Positions 1 to 8,091 of a stretch of 64,000 nucleotides of DNA are shown one piece after another. The stretch is from Roseospira goensis (GTDB lineage: Bacteria > Pseudomonadota > Alphaproteobacteria > Rhodospirillales > Rhodospirillaceae), in the NCBI RefSeq assembly GCF_014197795.1, contig NZ_JACIGI010000005.1:24700-88699 (forward strand), in the 5' to 3' direction. The notes beneath the pieces were generated by a model. It worked only from the letters and a program-made list of their open reading frames with translations, was not told the DNA's origin and ran no database searches. Position 1 is the stretch's first letter, and each line of letters starts with the position of its first letter. The position numbers and the translations under genes are program-made.

Positions 1-127
1 CGGCGCCTTTTGGCGTTTCCGCCGCCGGGGCGGCGCCTTTTGGCGTTTCCGCCGCCGGGGCGGCGCCTTTTGGCGTTTCCGCCGCCGGGGCGGCGCCTTT
101 TGGCGTTTCCGCCGCCGGGGCGGCGCC
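1..127 (+). repeat. Perfect 30-bp tandem repeat, at least four copies, in coding frame
   Basis: Four identical 30-bp units fill positions 1-120, with the first 7 bases of a fifth at 121-127. The array may continue left of the window. Because the unit is 10 codons long it keeps frame, and read from base 3 it encodes the decapeptide APFGVSAAGA four times. Each unit holds two small hairpins (CGCC-TTTT-GGCG and, across the unit junction, CGCCGCC-GG-GGCGGCG). Perfect identity suggests recent slippage or recombination. Confidence 0.9.
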
Positions 128-827
128 CGCCCGCGCGCCCGCCGATCCGCTGGCCCCGTTCCTGGACCCCGAGACCGGCCGGGTCGACGTGGCCGGCCTG
201 ATCGCCGCGTATGAGGACCTGCTGCGGGCCGTGGCCGGCATGGTCGCGATCCCGGGGCCGGACGCCGACGACACCGCCCGCGCGCAGTTCCGCCGCGCCC
301 TCGGCGTGCCCGACACGCCCGACGCCTACCGGATTGCGGTCAACCACCCGCGGCTCGCCGTCGATCCGGACGTCAACCGGCGCCTGCACGAGGCCGCCTT
401 CACCCCGGCGCAGGCGCAACTCGTCTACGACCTCGCGGTCGAGCGGGTCATGCCGGTGATCGAGGCCCTGGGCGAGAGCCAGCGCGCCGAGGCCGACCTC
501 GCGGCCCTGGTCGAGCACTTCGGCGGCGCGGACCGCTGGGCCGAGATCAGCCGCCAGCTCTCGGCCTGGGGCAAGGCGCATCTGCCCGAGGACGTGTACA
601 TCGCGCTGGCCTCGACGCGCGAGGGCGTGCTGGCGCTGTTCCGGATGATGGCCGAGGGCGAGCCGGATCTGGTCGGCGGTGGCGCCGGCGCGGCCGGCCC
701 CGGCGGGTCGGGCGAAGAGGACCTGAAGGCGCTGATGCGCGATCCCCGCTACTGGAAACACCGCGACCCCGCGGTGGTGCGCCGCGTCGCTGACGGCTTC
801 CGCCGGCTCTACCCCGGCGGGGCCTGA
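1..827 (+). CDS. Podovirus-type capsid assembly (scaffolding) protein, 5' partial
   Basis: The frame is open from base 3 and ends at a TGA at 825-827, so the N-terminus lies outside the window. A GTG at 189 is only an internal codon. The visible 274 residues are four APFGVSAAGA repeats, an Ala/Pro linker, then an acidic, helical C-terminal part with an LGVPDTPDAYRI-type segment common in scaffold proteins encoded just before podoviral capsid genes. Scaffold proteins guide capsid shell assembly inside the cell and are then lost. Position directly before the major capsid gene is the strongest argument. The sequence alone would only support a phage protein of unknown role. Confidence 0.65.
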   Translation, partial: APFGVSAAGAAPFGVSAAGAAPFGVSAAGAAPFGVSAAGAAPARAPADPLAPFLDPETGRVDVAGLIAAYEDLLRAVAGMVAIPGPDADDTARAQFRRALGVPDTPDAYRIAVNHPRLAVDPDVNRRLHEAAFTPAQAQLVYDLAVERVMPVIEALGESQRAEADLAALVEHFGGADRWAEISRQLSAWGKAHLPEDVYIALASTREGVLALFRMMAEGEPDLVGGGAGAAGPGGSGEEDLKALMRDPRYWKHRDPAVVRRVADGFRRLYPGGA

Positions 828-904
828 TCGGCCCGGTCCGCCGTCGTTCGCCGCGTGCCGGTCCGTTCCGTCTCCGTCTCCCCCAAGCCTAGGGACACCC
901 GCCG

Positions 905-1723
905 ATGTCGATCAGTATTGATCAGTCGTTCATCAAGCATTTCCAGGCCGACGTCCACCTCGCCTATCAGCAGATGGGCTCCAAGCTGCGCAACACCGTG
1001 CGCGTCAAGGACAACATCCGCGGCGCCACCACCGTGTTCCAGAAGGTCGGCAAGGGCACCGCGGCCACCAAGGCCCGCCACGGCACGGTGCCGGTCATGA
1101 ATCTGGACCACACCCCGGTCGAGTGCGACCTGCAGGACTTCTACGCCGGTGACTGGGTGGACCGCCTCGACGAACTCAAGGTCAACATCGACGAGCGCCA
1201 GATCCTCGTCAACGCGGGGGCCTACGCGCTCGGCCGCAAGACCGACGAACTCATCATCGCCGAGCTGGACACCTCGACCAACCATGCCCTGGACGGCACC
1301 ACCGCGCTGACCCTGACCAAGATCATGACCGCCTTCGAGATGCTGGGCGGCGCCGACGTGCCCGACGACGGCGAGCGCTACGCGGTGGTGGGCTGGAAGC
1401 AGTGGTCGGAACTGATGCAGATCGACGAGTTCTCCAATGCCGACTACGTGGGCGCCGACGACCTGCCGTGGCGCGGTACCCAGGCCAAGCGGTGGCTGGG
1501 GACGCTTTGGTTCCCGCATTCCGGATTGTCGCTCAACGGCACCGTGCGACACTGCCACTGGTACCACAAGACCGCCGTGGGCCACGCCATCGGCGCCGAC
1601 GTGCAGTCCGATATCACCTGGCACGGGGACCGGGCGGCGCACTTCGTGAACAACATGATGTCGCAGGGCGCGGTCCTGATCGATCAGGCCGGCGTGGTCT
1701 CGCTGCGCTGCCTGGAGAGCTGA
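905..1723 (+). CDS. Phage major capsid protein
   Basis: 272 residues beginning MSISIDQSFIKHFQADVHLA. The LAYQQMGSKLRNTVRVKDN segment followed by a conserved core resembles capsid proteins of podoviruses and related prophages in alphaproteobacteria. The length is short for a T7 gp10 (about 345 residues) but usual for this subgroup. The ATG at 905 follows an AGGGACA ribosome-binding site. It sits 77 bp after the scaffold gene and 29 bp before a small head-associated gene, in the standard T7-type late order. It would form the icosahedral shell. Confidence 0.8.
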   Translation: MSISIDQSFIKHFQADVHLAYQQMGSKLRNTVRVKDNIRGATTVFQKVGKGTAATKARHGTVPVMNLDHTPVECDLQDFYAGDWVDRLDELKVNIDERQILVNAGAYALGRKTDELIIAELDTSTNHALDGTTALTLTKIMTAFEMLGGADVPDDGERYAVVGWKQWSELMQIDEFSNADYVGADDLPWRGTQAKRWLGTLWFPHSGLSLNGTVRHCHWYHKTAVGHAIGADVQSDITWHGDRAAHFVNNMMSQGAVLIDQAGVVSLRCLES

Positions 1724-1752
1724 CGGACCGGTCCCCCACAGGAGTTCCCGCC

Positions 1753-1989
1753 ATGGCCTTCGTGCCCCAGAACCTCTCGGTGCTCAGCTACGCCAACGGC
1801 TTCACGCTGTGGCATTACACCACGCCCGACGCCGCCGTCACCGGCGCCAGCTATTTCGACTCCGCCGCGCCCTATGTCCGCGTCGGCGACGTGCTGGTGT
1901 GCAACATCGACACCGACGGCACCCCGTCCGCCGGCTTCTACCGCGTCTCCGGCAACACCGGCGGGGTGGTCACGGTGGCGGCGGTGTAG
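1753..1989 (+). CDS. Small phage head-associated protein, function unknown
   Basis: 78 residues, beta-rich (LSYANGFTLWHYTTPDAAV near residues 11-29), with no membrane segment. The start is the ATG at 1753, behind CAGGAG at 1739-1744. A much longer open frame begins upstream, but it runs antiphase through the capsid gene and is not used. Small proteins of this type often directly follow the capsid gene in this phage group, where a head-decoration or completion role is plausible. That role is inferred from position only. Confidence 0.6.
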   Translation: MAFVPQNLSVLSYANGFTLWHYTTPDAAVTGASYFDSAAPYVRVGDVLVCNIDTDGTPSAGFYRVSGNTGGVVTVAAV

Positions 1990-2103
1990 GGCAGGGCCGT
2001 TTCAGCCGTCGGCGCCGGGGTGACGTCCAGGGGCGGAACGAATAGATTGGATCATGCGAACGGCCTGCCCCGTGCCGATGGACGGGAGGGAGACAACGGC
2101 GAC

Positions 2104-2565
2104 ATGACGGACCTGAGCCGGCGCGTCACGGCGCTCGAGGAAACCATGGGGCGGCTTGAGCCCCTGCTCATCCGGATCGACGAGCGGTTGAATCACGTCG
2201 CGACCAAAGCGGATCTGGACGCGGCGCGCGCAGATCTGGAACTCAAGATCGACAAGACCCGCGCGGACCTCGAGATCAAGATCGAGAAAAGCCGCGCGGA
2301 CCTCGAGATCAAGATCGAGCAGAGCCGCGCCGATCTCGAGGTCAAGATCGAGCAGAGCCGCGCCGACCTCGAGATCAAGATCGAGCAGGTCCGCACGGAC
2401 TTGATCGAGCGCATGGAGACCTCCCGTGCGGATCTTCTGGGCCGGATCGCCGAGAAACCCGGCCGGTTTTTCATGGTCGGCACCGTCATGACCGTGTTCG
2501 CCCTGTGCGCCGCCATCGTCGCCGCCACGGTGGCCGGGTTGCAGTATATCCAGACCCTTCCCTGA
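2104..2565 (+). CDS. Hendecad-repeat coiled-coil protein with C-terminal membrane anchor
   Basis: 153 residues from the ATG at 2104, preceded by GGGAGGGA at 2085-2092. An in-frame GTG at 2020 would add 28 residues but lacks a comparable site. After an N-terminal coiled coil (residues 1-38) come about seven 11-residue repeats of the form ADLEIKIEQSR (residues 39-115), then a hydrophobic helix at about 125-148 and a five-residue tail. The DNA repeats with a 33-bp period. The topology is a tail-anchored rod facing the cytoplasm. It lies between capsid and tail genes and is followed by a terminator. No function is recognised; lysis or membrane-assembly roles are possible. Confidence 0.7.
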   Translation: MTDLSRRVTALEETMGRLEPLLIRIDERLNHVATKADLDAARADLELKIDKTRADLEIKIEKSRADLEIKIEQSRADLEVKIEQSRADLEIKIEQVRTDLIERMETSRADLLGRIAEKPGRFFMVGTVMTVFALCAAIVAATVAGLQYIQTLP

Positions 2566-2619
2566 CCCCCTGCTCTGGACGGCGCCGGCGGCTTCGGCCG
2601 CTCAACCGTCGCCCCGATC

Positions 2620-2649
2620 AAAGCCCCGTGCCCCGCGGCCGGGGCTTTT
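2620..2649 (+). terminator. Rho-independent terminator after the coiled-coil gene
   Basis: The arms AAAGCCCC (2620-2627) and GGGGCTTT (2641-2648) enclose a GC-rich loop that can itself pair, followed by TTTTC. It would end or attenuate transcription between the head and tail genes. The next gene's ribosome-binding site (GGAGG) starts only 10 bases later. Confidence 0.65.
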
Positions 2650-2668
2650 CTCATGCCCGGAGGCTCCC

Positions 2669-3238
2669 ATGCCCGTCTCCGCCATCGCGCTGTGTGCGCG
2701 GGCGCTCATCAAGCTGGGCGCGCGCCCCCTGGTCAGCTTCGACGAAGGCACCGCCGAGGCCGAGGTGGCGCGCACGCTCTATGCCGACGTGCGCGATGCC
2801 CTGCTGTCCGCCCATCCCTGGACCTTCGCCACCGCCCAGGTGACGCTGGCCCGCCTGGCCGGCGTGCCGGTGGCCGACTACGCCCACGCCTACCAGCTTC
2901 CGGCCGACCACCTGCGCACCCTGTCGGCGGGCGGCGACGGGCGCGGCGCCGGCCTGGTCTATCGACAGGTCGAGGACCGCCTGCTGACCGACGCTGGCAG
3001 GGTGTCGCTGACCTACATCTTCCGGCCCGACGAGAGCGCCTTTCCGCCGGTGTTCGTCGAGGCCCTGTCGGCCCGCCTGGCGGCCGAGTTCTGCCTGCCC
3101 CTGACCGAGAGTACCAGCCGTGGCGAGCTGCTGCACCGCCTGGCCGACGAGGCCCTGCGCCAGGCGCGTCTGATCGACAGCCAGCAGGACACGCCGCACC
3201 GCCTGACCCATTTCCCGCTGCTGGAGGCACGCGGATGA
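2669..3238 (+). CDS. Tail tubular protein A-like adaptor
   Basis: 189 residues with the fold signature of the T7 gp11 group: an N-terminal helix starting AIALCARALIKLGARP, a DEGTAEAEVARTLYADVRDALL helix pair, SAHPWTFATAQVTLA, then YAHAYQLPADHLR and a C-terminal FVEALSARLAAEFCLPLT helix. Such proteins form the dodecameric ring connecting portal to tail nozzle. The ATG at 2669 is preceded by GGAGG. It overlaps the next gene by four bases (ATGA at 3235-3238), so the two tail proteins are translationally coupled. Confidence 0.75.
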   Translation: MPVSAIALCARALIKLGARPLVSFDEGTAEAEVARTLYADVRDALLSAHPWTFATAQVTLARLAGVPVADYAHAYQLPADHLRTLSAGGDGRGAGLVYRQVEDRLLTDAGRVSLTYIFRPDESAFPPVFVEALSARLAAEFCLPLTESTSRGELLHRLADEALRQARLIDSQQDTPHRLTHFPLLEARG

Positions 3239-5139
3239 CCCGCGTCACCGTCACCCAGACCAATTTCACGGCCGGGGAGCTGTCGCCCGACCTGTACGGC
3301 CGCGCGGATCTGCGTGCCTACGTCAACGGCGCGGCGCGGCTGCGCAACGTCTTCCTGCACCCGACCGGCGGCGTATCGCGCCGCGACGGCCTGCGCCATG
3401 TCGACGGTCTGGCGGGGCGCGCGCGCCTGGTCACCTTCGAGTTCAACAGCGAGCAGAGCTACCTTCTGGTGTTCACGGCCTGGCGCATGGACGTCTACCT
3501 GGACGGCGTGCGGGTGTTCCAGACCGCCACCCCCTGGGACACCTGGCACCTGTCACAGATCAACTGGACCCAGATGGCGGACACGCTTCTGGTGGTGCAT
3601 CCGGAGACGGCGCCGCGCCGCATCACCCGGTCCTCGCACACCGCCTGGACCCTGACCCCCTGGAGCCACCCCAACGACGGGCACCGCTACTACGAGCCCT
3701 ACTACCGCTTCGCCCATCCGCTCATCAGCCTGACGCCGTCGGACGTCGAGGGCGCGGTGACCCTGACCGCCTCGTCGCCGGTGTTCACCGCGGCCCATGT
3801 CGGTACCCGCCTGCTGCTGCGGGGCCAGCCGGTCTCGATCACCGACTACACCTCCGAGACCGAGGTGGGCGCGACCATCCACACGGCGGTGAGCACCGCG
3901 GCGCCCACGCGGGACTGGGTGGAGCAGGCGCTGTCGCCGGCCCACGGCTTCGCCCGCAGTGTGACGTTCCACAAGAACCGGCTGGTCATCGGCGGCTCGC
4001 GCGACGTGCCGCACCACATCTGGATGTCGAAGGTCGGCGACCTGTTCAACTTCGACACCGGCGAGGGTCTGGACGACGAGGCCCTGTCCTTCGGTCTGGT
4101 CTCGGATCAGCTCAATGCCATCCGCTGGGTGTTCTCGGCCAGCGACCTCCAGGTGTTCACCTCCGGCGCGGAATGGACCGTCGGCGGCAGCCCGCTGACC
4201 CCGGCCACCGTCACCGCGACCCGGCAGACCCGCATCGGCACCGTGGGGCCGCACAGCGTGCCACCGCGCCGGGTGGACGGCGCCACGCTGTTCGTCGGCG
4301 CCACCGGCCAGGACGTGCGCGAGTACCTGTACACCGACCTGGAGCAGGCCTACCAGGCCGCCGACCTGGCGCTGCTGGCCCGTCACCTGATCCGCGACCC
4401 GGTGGACATGGACTACGACCCGGTGCGCCGCCTGCTGCATCTGGTGCTGGCGGACGGCCGGCTGGCGACCATGACCAACTACCGCGCCGAGAAGGTGACC
4501 GCCTGGACCGTGCAGGAGACCGACGGCGCCATCCATGCCGTGGCCGAGGTCGGCGGGACCGTCTACGTGGCGGTGGAGCGGGCGGGCGGTGTTGGGCTGG
4601 AGCGGTTCGATCCCGCCATGCCGCTGGACGCCGCCTTGCCAGGGCATGACGACACCCCGCGCGATACCTGGACCGGCCTGGACCACCTGGAGGGCCGCAG
4701 CGTGCGCGTCCTCGCCGACGGCGCCGATGCCGGCCCGGCGACGGTGAGCGGCGGCGCCGTGACCCTGCCCGCGCCGGCCACCGATGTGGTCGTCGGGCTG
4801 CCGTTCGCGCACGAGATCGCGCCCCTGCCGCCGGCGGTGTCGGGCGGGCGCGGCGGCGGGCCGGGCACGCTGGTGCGGCTGATCCGTGCCACCCTGCGGC
4901 TGCGTGACACGGCCGCGCTGTGGCTCGACACCGGCGCCGGGCCGTCGATCCAGCCGTTCCTGCGGTTCGGCGGCCACGCGGTGTTCGACACCCCGCCGAC
5001 CCCGCTGTCGGGCGACCTGTCGATCCGCGCCCTGGGCTGGCAGCGCGACGCCCTGGTGCCGCTGTGGCGCGTGGTCCAGGACGCGCCGCTGCCGTGCACG
5101 GTGCTCAGCGTCACCACCGAGGTGAAGGTAACCGACTGA
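3235..5139 (+). CDS. Tail tubular protein B-like (tail nozzle) protein
   Basis: 634 residues. The N-terminus (TNFTAGELSPDLYGRADLRAYVNGAARLRNVFLHPTGGVSRRDG, residues about 6-49) is the hallmark of the large beta-rich podoviral tail protein encoded after the tail tubular A gene. Further support is HKNRLVIGGSRDVPHHIWMSK and the DLQVFTSGAEWTV segment. Length is less than T7 gp12 (about 794). It would form the tail tube tip in the virion. The start ATG overlaps the stop of the upstream gene, and an earlier start in the longer open frame would run through that gene out of phase. Confidence 0.75.
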   Translation: MTRVTVTQTNFTAGELSPDLYGRADLRAYVNGAARLRNVFLHPTGGVSRRDGLRHVDGLAGRARLVTFEFNSEQSYLLVFTAWRMDVYLDGVRVFQTATPWDTWHLSQINWTQMADTLLVVHPETAPRRITRSSHTAWTLTPWSHPNDGHRYYEPYYRFAHPLISLTPSDVEGAVTLTASSPVFTAAHVGTRLLLRGQPVSITDYTSETEVGATIHTAVSTAAPTRDWVEQALSPAHGFARSVTFHKNRLVIGGSRDVPHHIWMSKVGDLFNFDTGEGLDDEALSFGLVSDQLNAIRWVFSASDLQVFTSGAEWTVGGSPLTPATVTATRQTRIGTVGPHSVPPRRVDGATLFVGATGQDVREYLYTDLEQAYQAADLALLARHLIRDPVDMDYDPVRRLLHLVLADGRLATMTNYRAEKVTAWTVQETDGAIHAVAEVGGTVYVAVERAGGVGLERFDPAMPLDAALPGHDDTPRDTWTGLDHLEGRSVRVLADGADAGPATVSGGAVTLPAPATDVVVGLPFAHEIAPLPPAVSGGRGGGPGTLVRLIRATLRLRDTAALWLDTGAGPSIQPFLRFGGHAVFDTPPTPLSGDLSIRALGWQRDALVPLWRVVQDAPLPCTVLSVTTEVKVTD

Positions 5140-5212
5140 CGCCGCCACCCGATCCGTCGAACAGTCTGAGACCGGCCGACGCGACCGCGCCGGCGCGGCG
5201 ACGCCGCGTGGG

Positions 5213-5242
5213 GCCTTGATCCTGACGGGTCAGGATCAAGGC
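5213..5242. terminator. Perfect 13-bp inverted repeat between tail genes
   Basis: The arms GCCTTGATCCTGA (5213-5225) and TCAGGATCAAGGC (5230-5242) flank a CGGG loop. There is no T-tract on the plus strand, so it may be a weak terminator, an mRNA processing hairpin or an operator. It lies 25 bp before the start of the next gene. Confidence 0.5.
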
Positions 5243-5267
5243 CGACCAGTATGAAAGGTTCCGGCCC

Positions 5268-5999
5268 ATGGCCCAGTTCGCCTCCGTCTTCGTCCCCTTT
5301 GCGTTGCAGGCAGCCTCGACCGCCTGGCAGCAGTACCAGCAATACGACCTCTATCAGCGGGAGCAGCAGGAGCGGGCCGCCGCGGCCCAGGCCAGCGCCG
5401 AGGCGGCGCGCGCCCGTGCGCGCGGCGAGGCCCGCACCACCGCCCGCGCCGCCGACCGTCAGAACCGCCTGGACTGGGCCGCGTACGACCGCGAGGCCGA
5501 GGCCGTCGGGCGCCGCACCGACGCCGAGCTGGACGCCCTCAACCGCGACTTCGCCCGCACCGAGCTGGAGCGCGCCGAAGCCCTGCGCCGGGCCAGTGCC
5601 GGGGAGCGCGCCCGCTTCGCCGACGCCGGGCTCGATCCGGCGGCCGGGTCGGCCCGGGCGGTGCTGCTGGGCCTGGGTGCCGACGCGGCCCGCGACACCC
5701 GCCGCGGCCGCGACGCGCTGCGGGCCGAGGCGGGCGCCCGCCGGGAGGCGGCGGCGGCGGACATCGCCGACGGCTGGCGGGCCACGGCGGACCAGACCAC
5801 CGCGCGCACCGAGCGGACCAACCTGGACCTCTGGAACCGTCAGGTGGCCCTGGACTCGCGCCTGCATGAACTCGGGGTGCAGCGGCGCGCGGCCGACCGC
5901 CGCGACCTGCTGGACCTGACCCTCAGCAACCAGCGCGCCGCCCTGGGGCTGGTCGATCCGGCCGGTCGCGCGATCGGGCGCGGTCTCGGGCTGTCGTAA
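5268..5999 (+). CDS. Internal virion-like (ejection) protein candidate
   Basis: 243 residues, almost entirely helical and very rich in Ala, Arg and Glu. A short hydrophobic N-terminus (FASVFVPFALQAASTA, residues 4-19) is followed by a Tyr/Gln-rich stretch and then long charged coiled-coil helices. Position between the nozzle protein and the tail fibre matches T7 internal virion proteins gp14-gp16, and size and composition are closest to gp14. No transglycosylase domain is present. The ATG at 5268 has AAAGG upstream. Function is inferred from order and composition. Confidence 0.5.
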   Translation: MAQFASVFVPFALQAASTAWQQYQQYDLYQREQQERAAAAQASAEAARARARGEARTTARAADRQNRLDWAAYDREAEAVGRRTDAELDALNRDFARTELERAEALRRASAGERARFADAGLDPAAGSARAVLLGLGADAARDTRRGRDALRAEAGARREAAAADIADGWRATADQTTARTERTNLDLWNRQVALDSRLHELGVQRRAADRRDLLDLTLSNQRAALGLVDPAGRAIGRGLGLS

Positions 6000-6063
6000 C
6001 CGGGCCGCCCCTCCGCTCCGGCGCGGGACCGCCGCGCCGCCCACCGACGGGGAGCCTTCCACC

Positions 6064-7482
6064 ATGCCCGCGCACATCCAGATCGGGGACACCCGGCCCC
6101 GCGTCCAGTACGTCGCCTCCGGGGCGCAGACCGTCTTTCCCTATCCGTTTCCGATCTTCCAGGCCGTCGACCTGCACGTCTACCAGGACGACACCCGGGT
6201 CACGTCGGGGTTTTCGGTCACCGGCGCCGGGGCCTCGGACGGTGGCAGCGTCACCTTCACCGTGGCGCCCGCCGCCGGCACCCGGATCACGCTGGTGCGC
6301 CGGCTGGCGCTGACGCGCATCACCGACTTCCAGGCCGGCGGGCCGCTGCGGGCCGCGACGCTGAACGACGAACTGGACTACCTGACCGCGGTGGACCAGC
6401 AGCTCGACGACGCCCTGAGCCGCACCGTGCGCCTGGCCCCGGGTGCGGCCGAAAGCGCCGGACTCATCCTGCCGCCGCCCCAGCCCGGGGCGGTACTGGG
6501 CTGGAACGACAGCGCCTCGGCGCTGGTCAACGACCCGGTCGACTTCGCCGGGCTGGCGACCGAGATCCAGAGCGCGCGCGACGACCTCCAGGCCGCCCTG
6601 GGCACGGTCTCGGCCGCCATCGTGGCCAGCGCCACTGCGGTGACGGCGGCCGGGGAGGCGGAATCCTGGGCCCAGGACACCGCCCTGTCGGCGTGGCTGG
6701 TCGGGCTGAACGAGGACGGCGCCGGCGTCGCCCTGTCGACGGCCGTGGTTGCGGCCGCCGCGGCCGAACGCTGGGCCGAGGATGCGGCGCTGTCGGCCTG
6801 GTTGGCCAGCCTCTCCGGAAACGGCTCCGGAGAGGTGGAGACCCTCCTGGTTCGCAGTCCGATGCTGACGCTGAACCATGGCGAGGTCGGGGCGGGCGTC
6901 ACGGCCGGTGTGGCCGGTATGGTGGTCGATCGCGGCACCGAGACTGTCTACCGGTTCGCCTTCCGCGAGAGCGACGACGCCTTTGTGGTCGGCCCCGACG
7001 GCACCGAGCAAGCGGTCGCCACACGCCAGGACGCCCCCGAGGCGAACGCCGTGCCGTACTGGAATGCGGCGGCCGTGCGCCTGGACTCCGTGCCCGGGTT
7101 TACGTGGGACGGCGCCGCGCTGACCCTGCCGGCGGCGCTGCGCTACGCCGCCGCCCAGTTCCGGGTATCCAGCGCCGCTGCTGGAACATCGGTGACCATC
7201 GACCTGTCACACGGCGAGGTCCAGGTCTTCACGCTCAGCGCCGATACGATCTTCACGCTCCCCGACCCGGCGGCCGGCTATGGCTATTCGGTGACGCTGA
7301 AGCTGATTCAGGATGCCACCGGCAACCGGGTTCCGGGTGTCGAGAAGGCGGGCGGGGTCGCCGCCGTGTGGCTCGGTGGCGCCCCCCCCGCGTGGCAGAC
7401 GACGGACGGTGCCTTCGACCTGGTGGTACTGACCCATGACGGCAGCGACCTGATCGCCGCACACGCCGGGGGGGCGTCGTGA
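6064..7482 (+). CDS. Tail fibre protein with T7-fibre-like N-terminal domain
   Basis: 472 residues. Residues about 9-130 (VQYVASGAQTVFPYPFPIF, DLHVYQDDTRV, AAGTRITLVRRLALTRITDF, LNDELDYLTAVDQQLDDAL) match the virion-attachment domain of T7 gp17-type fibres. The middle is an Ala-rich low-complexity shaft with a repeated AERWAEDAALSAWL motif. The C-terminal region (about 360-470) is beta-rich, with HGEVQVFTLSADTIFTLP and a GGAPPAWQT end. The ATG at 6064 has GGGGAG upstream. The stop overlaps the start of the next tip gene by one to four bases. Confidence 0.7.
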   Translation: MPAHIQIGDTRPRVQYVASGAQTVFPYPFPIFQAVDLHVYQDDTRVTSGFSVTGAGASDGGSVTFTVAPAAGTRITLVRRLALTRITDFQAGGPLRAATLNDELDYLTAVDQQLDDALSRTVRLAPGAAESAGLILPPPQPGAVLGWNDSASALVNDPVDFAGLATEIQSARDDLQAALGTVSAAIVASATAVTAAGEAESWAQDTALSAWLVGLNEDGAGVALSTAVVAAAAAERWAEDAALSAWLASLSGNGSGEVETLLVRSPMLTLNHGEVGAGVTAGVAGMVVDRGTETVYRFAFRESDDAFVVGPDGTEQAVATRQDAPEANAVPYWNAAAVRLDSVPGFTWDGAALTLPAALRYAAAQFRVSSAAAGTSVTIDLSHGEVQVFTLSADTIFTLPDPAAGYGYSVTLKLIQDATGNRVPGVEKAGGVAAVWLGGAPPAWQTTDGAFDLVVLTHDGSDLIAAHAGGAS

Positions 7483-7991
7483 TGCTGAGTCAGGCCGCCC
7501 TGCGCGGACTGGCGGCGTCATCAAGCGCGCCGTCGTCCCACTACCCGCCCGGCGTCAATTTCCTGCGAGTTCCCATGCTCTACACCGCCCGCCAAGGCCT
7601 GACCGAGGAAAGCCAGGTCGCTGCGGAGGAAATCGGGACCAACAGCACCTACGGCACCGATCCCGCGCGGTTCAATGACGGCGACACCAGCGCCACGATG
7701 TGGAACACGAGCGGGCAGACCATGTGGGTCTGGATCCGGACGCCAGCCGATACCGACCTGTCGGAAACCCGTATCGCCTACCAGAACACGGCGCAGCACG
7801 CGGCGGGGACCGTGACGGTGCATCGCTGGGACGGGATCGGCTGGGTCTTCGTGTCGGGGCTCACATATGCCGGCAGCGGCACGCTCAACGTCGACACTTT
7901 CGCCACCGTGCGCGCCAGCCTGTTCCGCTTGACCTTTTTGCCCGGCGGCTCGGGCTGGATCGGCGTCAACGAGATCGAACTCTACCCCTGA
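7482..7991 (+). CDS. F5/8 type C-like (discoidin) domain tail-tip protein
   Basis: 169 residues. The core (about 45-165) has ARFNDGDTSATMWN, a W-rich WVWIRTP strand, a HRWDGIGWVFVSGL strand and the closing GGSGWIGVNEIELYP typical of F5/8 type C / galactose-binding beta-sandwiches, which often bind glycans. The gene starts in the junction GTGATG, where GTG (7479) and ATG (7482) are both possible, so it is coupled to the fibre gene. It is likely part of the receptor-binding apparatus; the substrate is unknown. About 100 bp follow before the next gene. That gap holds a 24-codon GTG frame (8021-8095) overlapping the next ATG, probably not a real gene. Confidence 0.65.
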   Translation: MLSQAALRGLAASSSAPSSHYPPGVNFLRVPMLYTARQGLTEESQVAAEEIGTNSTYGTDPARFNDGDTSATMWNTSGQTMWVWIRTPADTDLSETRIAYQNTAQHAAGTVTVHRWDGIGWVFVSGLTYAGSGTLNVDTFATVRASLFRLTFLPGGSGWIGVNEIELYP

Positions 7992-8091
7992 CCGCCCGCG
8001 GCGCCGAGCGGCCGCTGGTCGTGCGCGGCCAGGCCAGCGCCTGGACCGCGCCCGCCGGGGTCTGGACCGCCATCCACGCGAGGAAGACGCC

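Noticed and set aside
189-827. Independent gene starting at GTG 189
   Set aside because: The same frame is open to the window edge and contains in-frame repeats, so 189 is an internal Val codon.
809-1642. 277-codon minus-strand frame overlapping the capsid gene
   Set aside because: It is the antisense shadow of the capsid gene in GC-rich DNA, which commonly produces long open frames.
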